From: Streptomyces fragilis
Lineage (GTDB): Bacteria; Actinomycetota; Actinomycetes; Streptomycetales; Streptomycetaceae
Direction: 5' to 3'
Assembly (NCBI RefSeq): GCF_003112515.1
Contig: NZ_BEVZ01000006.1
Location: forward strand, 543,198-607,197
DNA: 64,000 bases
A program made the position numbers and the translations under genes. Under the pieces are notes generated by a model. That model saw only the letters and a program-made list of their open reading frames with translations, did not search any database and was not told the origin of the DNA. The stretch's first letter is position 1. Each line of letters starts with the position of its first letter. Below, piece by piece: positions 25,432-32,451 of this stretch.

Positions 25432-26613
25432 CTACGTCCAGCGCGTGACGGACCGTGATCCGCCTACGGCGGGCAGGGAGGGCGGCTCGTAGTCGTACAG
25501 GTATCCCTGCGCCCGTTCGAAGAACGGAAGGAGTACGCGCATCTTCGCCGAGTTGATCTGTCGCTTCACGGCGCCGGGCCTCTTGCTCTCACGGGCGTTG
25601 TGCCCGTGCTTGAGCAGCTTGTCGATGCGCGGGCGACGCGTCGCGTCGTAGGCCTTGAGCGCCGCCGGGACGGTCGGGGCGCCGCTCAGCGCCGCCGCGA
25701 GCTCCAGTGCGTCCTCGACGCACATCGAGGCTCCGTGTCCGACGCCGACGGGGTGAGCGGCGTCGCCGACCAGGACCATGCGCCCACTGTGCCACTTCTG
25801 GACCGGGCCGCAGACGTTCAGGTGGCCGGACGCGACTATCGATGTCGCGGCTCCGACGATGGCCCTCGGCATTGCCTCGGGAAACAGCTCGGTGACGCGC
25901 CGCAGCCATTGCGCGTCGTCGATGCCCCGCAGGTCGGGCTTGGCCGGATCCCCGATCTGAGCCGTCCACCACTGGGTCTCTTCGTCGATGCTGGTGTATA
26001 CGAACGCGCCGTTGCGCGCGTAGGAGAGGTTCCAGACGCCGGGTTCGAGACCCGTCATGGTGGCGATCCCGGCGACCCCGTAGAGCCCCGCGTACTCCGC
26101 GCGCGGCGCGGACGAGTCGATCAGCCCGCGCACGGTCGACCAGACGCCGTCGGCACCCACGAGCAGCTCCGCGGTGTCGCGCCGGCCGGAGGCGAATTCG
26201 GCCACCACGCCGTCCGCCGACTCCGTCGCATGCACCAGGCGTTCGCCGGTGACGATCTGCGCGCCCGCGTCGAGCGCCGCGCGCCGCAGGATCGCCACCA
26301 GCCGTCCGCGCTGGAGCGAGATGCTGCGCATCGGGTCGGCTTCGCGCCGAAGACGCGGCACGTCGCCCAGGAGGTGGCCGCCCGCCGTGTAGAACCGCAT
26401 CCGGTCGACGGGGAATCCGGCCGCCTGTACGTCGCGCAGGCAGCCCAGCTTCTCCAGTGCGCGCAGGCCGTTGACCGCCAGGCTGAAGTGGGCGCCGACG
26501 TCCTCGACCGGAACCTCGTACGCCTCGTAGACGGTCACGTCGTGACCGATCCGCTGCAGCGCAAGGGCGATGGCGGGTCCGGCTATCCCGCCACCGATCA
26601 CAATCGTCCGCAC
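25432..26613 (-). CDS. FAD-dependent monooxygenase (aromatic hydroxylase type)
   Basis: Flavoprotein hydroxylase of 393 aa. The FAD Rossmann motif is GGGIAGPAIALALQ at residues 7-20, the middle motif GADGVWSTVR is near 152, and the second FAD-phosphate motif GDAAHPVGVGHGAS is near 282. It uses NAD(P)H and oxygen to hydroxylate an unknown substrate. It is divergent from a TetR regulator with a clear palindrome between the two genes, so it is probably induced by its substrate. Confidence 0.92.
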   Translation of the reverse strand: MRTIVIGGGIAGPAIALALQRIGHDVTVYEAYEVPVEDVGAHFSLAVNGLRALEKLGCLRDVQAAGFPVDRMRFYTAGGHLLGDVPRLRREADPMRSISLQRGRLVAILRRAALDAGAQIVTGERLVHATESADGVVAEFASGRRDTAELLVGADGVWSTVRGLIDSSAPRAEYAGLYGVAGIATMTGLEPGVWNLSYARNGAFVYTSIDEETQWWTAQIGDPAKPDLRGIDDAQWLRRVTELFPEAMPRAIVGAATSIVASGHLNVCGPVQKWHSGRMVLVGDAAHPVGVGHGASMCVEDALELAAALSGAPTVPAALKAYDATRRPRIDKLLKHGHNARESKRPGAVKRQINSAKMRVLLPFFERAQGYLYDYEPPSLPAVGGSRSVTRWT

Positions 26614-26632
26614 GGTACCTCCCTGAATCCAT

Positions 26633-26658
26633 TTTCACTGAACTTCGATTCGGTGAAA
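26633..26658. promoter_or_regulatory. TetR-type inverted-repeat operator TTTCACTGAA-N6-TTCGGTGAAA
   Basis: Two 10-bp half sites (26633-26642 and 26649-26658) match at 9 of 10 positions and lie between the divergent monooxygenase and TetR genes. This is the expected position for autoregulation by the adjacent regulator. Confidence 0.75.
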
Positions 26659-26705
26659 GTGTGTTCCGATACGCTGGTGTCTGTCAACAGGCGTTGGAGG
26701 ACGAC

Positions 26706-27344
26706 ATGCCGCAGGCGAGCACCGCCGGTCGAAAAGCCCGGGCGGCCCAGACCCGTGCCGCGCTGCTGGACGCGGCGCGGGGGCTGTTCAACGACCGCGG
26801 CTACCTCAATACGAAGATCACCGACATCACCGCCGCGGCCGGACGCTCGACCGGCTCGTTCTACGAACACTTCGCCGGCAAGGACGAACTGCTCCAGGCG
26901 CTCCTCGCCGAGATGGAGGATGCGATCGACGAGCGCATGGTGGGCCTGGAGCACCCCCGTGACCACGACCTGACCGACCGCGGCCAGTTGCGCGACCACG
27001 TCGGTGTCGCGTGGACGGTGATGCGGCAGAACCGCCCGGTCACGCTCGCGCTGTTTCAGGCGATGGTGGCCGACGACCCCGGCACGGGCCGGGCCTGGCG
27101 TGACCTGTGCGAGCAGACCGGAACCATTCGGGAGCATCTGGAGTACTTGGTCGAGCGCGGACACCGGCTGCCTGGCGACCCCGAGTTCATCGCGACGGCG
27201 ATAGGAGCGATGCTCGTCACCCTCAACTACGCTGTGGTCACGCCCCCCGGCGGCGAGGACGACCAGCGCGTCATCGACACCCTCACGGATCTGCTGTTGC
27301 ACGGGCTGACCGGACCGGCGTCACGATCAGCGGACGAACGGTGA
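26706..27344 (+). CDS. TetR-family transcriptional regulator
   Basis: A 212-aa repressor from ATG 26706. TetR HTH: RAALLDAARGLFNDRGY then TKITDITAAAGRSTGSFYEHFAGKDELL. The C-terminal part is helical and ligand-binding. It is divergent from the FAD monooxygenase and probably represses it through the palindrome at 26633-26658. Confidence 0.92.
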   Translation: MPQASTAGRKARAAQTRAALLDAARGLFNDRGYLNTKITDITAAAGRSTGSFYEHFAGKDELLQALLAEMEDAIDERMVGLEHPRDHDLTDRGQLRDHVGVAWTVMRQNRPVTLALFQAMVADDPGTGRAWRDLCEQTGTIREHLEYLVERGHRLPGDPEFIATAIGAMLVTLNYAVVTPPGGEDDQRVIDTLTDLLLHGLTGPASRSADER

Positions 27345-27722
27345 ACGACCACGTGCGCGTCGATCCCGCGCCGGCCGAGGACGAGGTTTTGCTGACGCGC
27401 TCAGGCTCGACACCGCAGCCCCGTGCGTTCCGCGTCGCATGATCGTGCTTCACCGGTGCGTGCGTGCCTGACCATCGGGCACCGCTTCGGCCGGGTCGAG
27501 CTCCGACGCCGCACGCCGAACCGCCGCCGGACGGGGAAGCACCGCGTTCCGTCGGGTCAATTCCGGGTGACGTCGGTGGAGTGGACGTCCTTGTCCGGCA
27601 GGCGGCCGGTGGCCAGGAAGCCGACCGCGGCCTTGTCGGCGGAGGCGGGGCCTTCGCCGTAGACGAGTGCCCGCCGTTGCCGACCTCGCATCACGCCACG
27701 GCCCCTGCTGACCGGTCCGTGT
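27345..27722. other. gene-free stretch with a possible protein C-terminus remnant
   Basis: No intact gene is supported. On the minus strand, 27557-27691 reads DKAAVGFLATGRLPDK near its end, which looks like the last residues of a secreted TAP-like serine hydrolase, but nothing before it matches. It is likely debris left after a deletion. Other frames lack protein character. Confidence 0.3.
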
Positions 27723-28382
27723 TCAGCGATCGGCGGACCGCGAAGTTTGAGCCGCCGCCACGCGGTCTGCGATGTGGTCGATGACCACGTTGACCGCCCG
27801 GCGGTACGGGGTGGCGTCCTGGCTCACCTGCGACAGGAGCATGCCGCCTTGTATCGCGGCCAGCAGCGTGACCGCAAGCGCCGAAACGTCCTCGTCGGCT
27901 CCGAGGTCGCCGCGCTCGCGCATGCGAGCAAGCCCGGATTCGATCGCCGTCTGCCACGCGGCGAATCCCGCGGCCAGGCCGAGGCGAGCAGAGGGGTCGA
28001 TGTCCGACAACTCGCTCGCGAGCGAGCCGATTTCGCACCCTCCGGCACAGTGCACCGCGTCCAGGCGGACGGCGGCGCGTTCGCACCATTCACGCAGCGC
28101 GTCGATGCTGTCCAGGTGATCGAGCAGGGGCCGCTGCTGTTCGAGCTTCACGGTGCTCTGATACTCGATCACCGCCGCCGTGAGGCCCTTCTTGTCCCCG
28201 AAGTAGTGATAGATCTGCGAGGCACTCACCTGAGCTCGGCGTTGCACGTCGGGGATGCTCGTACCGGCGACCCCCTGCTTGAACATCAGCTCGGCGGCGG
28301 CGCGCAGGATGCGGTCCCGTGTGCGACGACCGCCCTCGGTAGCCGCCGCCTTGACCCGGGTCTCGACCCTGCGCGTCTGCAT
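27723..28382 (-). CDS. TetR-family transcriptional regulator
   Basis: A 219-aa repressor from ATG 28382. The HTH reads TRDRILRAAAELMFKQGVAGTSIPDVQRRAQVSASQIYHYFGDKKGL. The C-terminal domain is a TetR_C-type helical bundle with ACRISPR-free ordinary composition and two cysteines (HCAGGCEIG). It is divergent from the alpha/beta hydrolase, with two TTGGA/TCCAA operators between. It probably controls the hydrolase in answer to an ester or related compound. Confidence 0.9.
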   Translation of the reverse strand: MQTRRVETRVKAAATEGGRRTRDRILRAAAELMFKQGVAGTSIPDVQRRAQVSASQIYHYFGDKKGLTAAVIEYQSTVKLEQQRPLLDHLDSIDALREWCERAAVRLDAVHCAGGCEIGSLASELSDIDPSARLGLAAGFAAWQTAIESGLARMRERGDLGADEDVSALAVTLLAAIQGGMLLSQVSQDATPYRRAVNVVIDHIADRVAAAQTSRSADR

Positions 28383-28401
28383 GCGAGCCAGCCTACCAAG
28401 G

Positions 28402-28421
28402 ATTGGAATTGACTTTCCAAT
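28402..28421. promoter_or_regulatory. inverted repeat ATTGGAA-N6-TTCCAAT
   Basis: A perfect 7-bp inverted repeat 20 bp upstream of the TetR start, in the promoter shared with the hydrolase. A TTGGA/TCCAA pair with a slightly wider spacer recurs at 28438-28455. Confidence 0.75.
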
Positions 28422-28437
28422 TTTGCGACGCCTACGG

Positions 28438-28455
28438 TTGGAGCGTTCATTCCAA
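28438..28455. promoter_or_regulatory. second TTGGA-N8-TCCAA inverted repeat before hydrolase
   Basis: Half sites match those of the upstream repeat. The two lie 36 bp apart start to start, which could allow two TetR dimers to cover both divergent promoters. Confidence 0.55.
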
Positions 28456-28487
28456 GATCGTTCCAGCACCTGTGAAAGGCGCAGCCC

Positions 28488-29426
28488 ATGGCTCTCGACC
28501 CGCAGATCCAGACCGTGCTCGACGACTTGGCCGCAACCCCCGCGCCCGCGGCCAACACCCTCACCGTGGCGGAGAACCGCGCCGTCGGTCTTGCGTTCGC
28601 CTCGTTCGCCGGTGGCGTCGTCCCGGTTCGCGAGATTCGCGACACGGCCTTCCGCAACGGTGACCATGACGTCCCGATCCGCATCTACACACCCGGGACG
28701 GCCCCGACGGGCTCGCCCGCCCCGGTGACGGTGTTCTTCCACGGCGGCGGCTGGGTGTTCGGCGACCTCGACAGCCAGGACCACTTCGCCAGGGTGGTCG
28801 CGACGCGGTCGGGGACCGTCGTCGTCTCCGTCGGCTACCGGCTGGCGCCGGAGCACCGGTTCCCGGGCGCCGTCGAGGACGCCTACGCCGCGCTGCGGTG
28901 GGTCGAGCGGAACGCCGGCGCCTTCGGCGCGGATCCGAAGCGCATCGCCCTGTTCGGAGAGAGCGCGGGAGGCAATCTCGCCGCCGTCACCACGCAGGAA
29001 GCGAAGCGACGCGGCGGACCGACCGTCGCCTTCCAGGCCCTCGCCTATCCCGCAACCGACCGCTTCGACGACAGCGCATCGATGTACGAGAACGCCGCCG
29101 GCCCTCTGCTGACGCGCCCTTGGCTCGAGTGGTTCTGGGGCGCCTACCTGAACACCCCGGACGAGGGCGCTGACCCCCGCGTCTCTCCGCTGCGCGCGGA
29201 AGACCTTGCCGGGCTCCCGGCCACGTTCATCGTCACTGCCGAGCTCGACCCACTACGCGACCAGGGCATCCGATACGCGGACGCCCTCCGCGAGGCTGGA
29301 GTGCCGGTGACGCACCGACCGGTCGAGGGAGTGCCCCACGCATTCCTGTCCTTCACCCGCGACGTCCAGGTCTCGCGCGACGTGCTGAACGAGATCGGCG
29401 ACGCCATCGGTGCGGCCTTCGCGTGA
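28488..29426 (+). CDS. alpha/beta hydrolase, hormone-sensitive-lipase (GDXG) family
   Basis: Carboxylesterase of 312 aa. The oxyanion motif HGGGWVFG is near residue 85 and the nucleophile GESAGG (Ser near 159). The acid is in DPLRDQG (near 254) and the His in VPHAF (near 284). No signal peptide, so it acts in the cytoplasm on short-chain esters. It is divergent from and probably regulated by the TetR gene at 27723. Confidence 0.93.
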   Translation: MALDPQIQTVLDDLAATPAPAANTLTVAENRAVGLAFASFAGGVVPVREIRDTAFRNGDHDVPIRIYTPGTAPTGSPAPVTVFFHGGGWVFGDLDSQDHFARVVATRSGTVVVSVGYRLAPEHRFPGAVEDAYAALRWVERNAGAFGADPKRIALFGESAGGNLAAVTTQEAKRRGGPTVAFQALAYPATDRFDDSASMYENAAGPLLTRPWLEWFWGAYLNTPDEGADPRVSPLRAEDLAGLPATFIVTAELDPLRDQGIRYADALREAGVPVTHRPVEGVPHAFLSFTRDVQVSRDVLNEIGDAIGAAFA

Positions 29427-29564
29427 TGACGGGCCGCCGATCGGGCTCCGGTGTGTTTCGGGGCCGTGCCTTCTCGGTAGCGTGACCAGCTGCGGCACGG
29501 AGTGTCCTTGTGTCCGACCGGTCCGTGCGACGACTTCCGACCGACCGATAGTGATGAGGCTGCA

Positions 29565-29978
29565 ATGAGTGAACTGACGAAGCCCGAGGTCGCCGTTCCG
29601 GAGGTCGACGCTCCTACCGAGCTGACCGTCCGGGACCTGGTCGTCGGGGAGGGAGCCGAGGTGAAGCCGGGCACGGTGGTACGGGTCCACTATGTCGGTG
29701 TGACCTTCGAGTCCGGGAAACAGTTCGATGCCTCCTGGGACCGCGGTCAGCCGTTCAAGTTCACCCTGGGCAGTGGCAAGGTCATCAAGGGCTGGGACCG
29801 GGGGGTGAGGGGGATGAAGGTCGGCGGTCGGCGCGAGATCATCGTTCCCCCACGTCTCGGCTACGGCAATCAGTCGCCTTCGCCGTCGATCCCGGCAGGC
29901 TCGACCCTGGTCTTCGTCGTGGATCTGCTGGACTCCTATTCCCGCACGCACGGTTGGAGCAACGCGTGGAACTCCTGA
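29565..29978 (+). CDS. FKBP-type peptidyl-prolyl cis-trans isomerase
   Basis: Catalyses proline isomerisation in protein folding. From ATG 29565 it is 137 aa, with an FKBP core VRVHYVGVTFESGKQFDASWDRGQPFKFTLGSG, GWDRGVRGMKVGGRREIIVPP and STLVFVVDLL. It has a short N-terminal Glu/Pro-rich extension and an unusual tail (SYSRTHGWSNAWNS) beyond the normal end. No signal peptide. The tail may be a change near the island boundary. Confidence 0.93.
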   Translation: MSELTKPEVAVPEVDAPTELTVRDLVVGEGAEVKPGTVVRVHYVGVTFESGKQFDASWDRGQPFKFTLGSGKVIKGWDRGVRGMKVGGRREIIVPPRLGYGNQSPSPSIPAGSTLVFVVDLLDSYSRTHGWSNAWNS

Positions 29979-30144
29979 CGAAATGATCTCCGAGGTGGTG
30001 GGATCGCCCGCCTCCGCAGCGTCCGGAGGGTTCCGCTGCGACTCGTTGCCCGCCGAAGGTCACGAGACGACCGACTTCCTCGACTGCCTGCCCGGCGCCC
30101 CGCCGGAGCCGATCAACCCCAGATGCCCGAGTTCACCGCAGCGT

Positions 30145-30165
30145 AGTCAGCGCCGAACCAGCACG
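30145..30165. repeat. 21-bp direct repeat, left copy
   Basis: Matches 30552-30572 at 19 of 21 positions (agtcagc.c.gaaccagcacg). The copies flank the truncated transporter start and could be recombination or integrase-binding sites. Confidence 0.5.
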
Positions 30166-30400
30166 AGAGTCAGCACGGCGGTTCCCCAACGGGCCTCGGC
30201 AGGGCGACTCGGGCAGCGTCCCCGTGGGCGGTTTTCGGCCCCCGAAAGGGCTCTGGCGAGGAACGATCGCACCGTCATGGTTGGGACACGCACTGCTGCA
30301 GCCGAAACTATGTTGCCCCGCCACATGTGCGCCTGACCTGCGGATTCCTACGGTGTGGCGACACGTAGACGTCCCCATCCCACATCTGGAAGTGGTCACC

Positions 30401-30520
30401 ATGGCCTCATCGGCAGCCGCGCCCGCGCCTGAGACGCCGAACAGTCTGAAGAAGATCGTCGCCGCGAGCCTCATCGGCACCACCATCGAGTGGTACGACA
30501 ACTCATCCGACCAGGGCTAG
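30401..30520 (+). pseudogene. truncated MFS transporter (N-terminus only)
   Basis: Reads as the first about 35 residues of a metabolite:H+ symporter of the major facilitator superfamily, ending in the typical KKIVAASLIGTTIEWYD. Then it breaks off and a stop follows within 6 codons. A normal family member has about 430 residues. The break marks a recombination junction; no continuation was found in the window. Confidence 0.75.
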
Positions 30521-30551
30521 GACCTGCGGTTTTGCGCTGTTCCGGTCTTCG

Positions 30552-30572
30552 AAGTCAGCACGGAACCAGCAC
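30552..30572. repeat. 21-bp direct repeat, right copy
   Basis: Partner of the copy at 30145-30165, located about 40 bp past the break in the MFS gene. Confidence 0.5.
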
Positions 30573-30765
30573 GGGGTGCGCGGCGTGCTGAGTCGGCGCT
30601 GGCCGAACTGCGTCGCAGCGCGCTGAGCTACCCCTGGCGCCCTCCGGATGCGGTCACTTACTGTTACCAAATGCTGGGCCGCCCTGGGAAGTCGATGGCC
30701 CGAAGAGGAACACCCACGCAGGAACCAATCCAAGTCCCGGCGACAGGCACCCGGGCCCTGCCAGA

Positions 30766-32298
30766 GTGAGCTTTGTGCCCGCCAAGAACACGAAGGATCA
30801 GAAGCCTCTGAGGTACGTCGACGCCATCGACATACCCGTGCTCTTCCGTGACGTCCCCGGCGGGCGGACGAGGAGCGAGTGGCGCCGGAACGACCACGCC
30901 GCGTGGACCGGCACCAGCTTCCCCTCCAGCAACGGCTGGTACTTGCCCACCACGACGTGGCGGAACATCCTCCAGGCCGCGGTCGGTGTGGGACGTGACA
31001 TCTCCCCCTGGCTCAATCGTCCGCACTACGCGATGCGCGAGATGGGGGCCCGGATCGCGCCCCTGAACGCGTATCTGGACCTCCACGAGGCTGACCGCCT
31101 ACACGGCTACAACGCCGGAAGGCGGCTGACCGCGAACGTCGTACTCGAACAGGGCACCGAAGCCAGTGCCGTCGGGGCCTTCAGTTACCGGCTGGGCATG
31201 ACGATGGCCGAGTGGGCCTGTCGCTCGCTGATGGGGCTCGGCGAGACATGGCACATCGAGAACAGCTGGCCCTTGGGCATCCGGGACCCTGCCGCAGGGA
31301 CGAAGCCGGCCAAGGGAAAGAAGCACCCCCGGCCCGACCTGTGGGGTCAGCACCATGCCGAGGGCCGCCACTGGCTGATCGAGGCCAAAGGCGGAGACAT
31401 CAAGAGTGCCCAGCTCGACCGCGGGTGGGAGCAGCTCCTCGGCGGATGCACGGTACTTCACCCCCACGGCGTGGATCACCGCGTCGTGCTCTGTGGCGCC
31501 GCCTTAAAACGCGGCGTCGGCCCCAAGAATGACCTGTTCGTCATCATCCGCCACGAGCATCACCCCGGAGCACAAGGCGGTTCCCTGACCTCTGCGAGCG
31601 GTGACGGAACGGCCCCCACTGAGGGGCAATCGGCGGAGGAACTCCTCGACGAGGACGACACCGGGGAACTCCTGCTCGATGTTGCCCGCTCACAGATCTT
31701 GACGTACCTGGCCCTGAGGGCCCTGGAAGCCTCCGCCTTCTCCCGGCTCCGTTTGGTACCAGTGGCCCGTGACCGCGGCGGGCGTCGCCCGACAGCGGGG
31801 CCGCTCACCCTCATGGAGGACGACGAGACCACCCGTGAACGACGAGCTGCCCTGCACTCGCGGGAAGCGGCCCCGAACGATGCGAGCGCCCGGACGACGG
31901 GCCTGGAAAGCTTCCTCACGGGTCGCATCCCGCACACGGAAGTCACTCTCGGCATGTCTCGACGGCTTTACGCCACCTGCGCGGCACTCTTCCGAGCCGA
32001 CAGGGAAATCGCGGACAGGACGCCAGGGCTGCGCGCCGAGGACCGCGCCACGGCCGTCGAGGAGGAAGAATTGGAGGAACGGTCGGCGGCCGCGCGCCGC
32101 GAGTACCGTGAGCGCCAAGAAGACGTCAGGCCCATCCTCCAACGTCAGCTCCGCGAGGTCTTCGTCGCCTCCCACGACCAGCCCTGGGAACACCGCCTGA
32201 CGGGCATCCCACGCCTTACCGTCGCCCCGGCGGCCCTCGAAGCCACCACCCCCGAGACCTACCTCGCGGTCGACGCCAGCGATCTTTTCCCCTACTGA
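30766..32298 (+). CDS. uncharacterised protein with PD-(D/E)XK nuclease-like motif
   Basis: No family recognised (510 aa, GTG start). The middle contains RPDLWG (near 189) followed 13 residues later by LIEAKGG (near 204-210), the spacing of a PD-(D/E)XK nuclease core with Asp and Glu-x-Lys. It continues with DIKSAQLDRGWEQLL. A Glu/Arg-rich charged helix lies near 425-465. It is first of three same-strand genes in the segment ending at the integrase, and a second nuclease-like protein follows 153 bp later. A defence or restriction role is inferred from these motifs and location. Alternatively it is a repair or host-takeover factor of the element. Confidence 0.7.
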   Translation: MSFVPAKNTKDQKPLRYVDAIDIPVLFRDVPGGRTRSEWRRNDHAAWTGTSFPSSNGWYLPTTTWRNILQAAVGVGRDISPWLNRPHYAMREMGARIAPLNAYLDLHEADRLHGYNAGRRLTANVVLEQGTEASAVGAFSYRLGMTMAEWACRSLMGLGETWHIENSWPLGIRDPAAGTKPAKGKKHPRPDLWGQHHAEGRHWLIEAKGGDIKSAQLDRGWEQLLGGCTVLHPHGVDHRVVLCGAALKRGVGPKNDLFVIIRHEHHPGAQGGSLTSASGDGTAPTEGQSAEELLDEDDTGELLLDVARSQILTYLALRALEASAFSRLRLVPVARDRGGRRPTAGPLTLMEDDETTRERRAALHSREAAPNDASARTTGLESFLTGRIPHTEVTLGMSRRLYATCAALFRADREIADRTPGLRAEDRATAVEEEELEERSAAARREYRERQEDVRPILQRQLREVFVASHDQPWEHRLTGIPRLTVAPAALEATTPETYLAVDASDLFPY

Positions 32299-32451
32299 CC
32301 GATGCCGGGAAATCCGCCCGGTATGAAGTAGGGCGTACTCGGGACCACATGAAGCCGGTCGTACGCGGCGGCCTCACTCGGGCCACCGCCCATCCGTCAC
32401 CCCTCCAGCCCCGAGCCATGAAGATGCATATGCTCTTGACATAATCTGCAC

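Larger units (their letters stand above)
29979..30765. other. gene-poor island boundary region
   Basis: About 790 bp without an intact gene. It holds the truncated MFS gene start (30401-30520), a pair of 21-bp direct repeats, and an imperfect inverted repeat CTACGGTGT-ggcg-ACACGTAG (30348-30368) just upstream of the MFS start that could be its operator. Chromosome-like genes lie to the left and mobile or defence genes to the right. Confidence 0.5.

Noticed and set aside
27423..27662. Possible 79-aa plus-strand gene
   Set aside because: Arg/Pro-rich, no ribosome site, no family. The opposite strand has at most a protein-end remnant.
30600..30645. tRNA-like stretch (TAGCTCAGCGCGCT on the minus strand)
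   Set aside because: It resembles a D-arm, but no anticodon arm, T-arm (GTTCGA) or acceptor pairing can be made around it.
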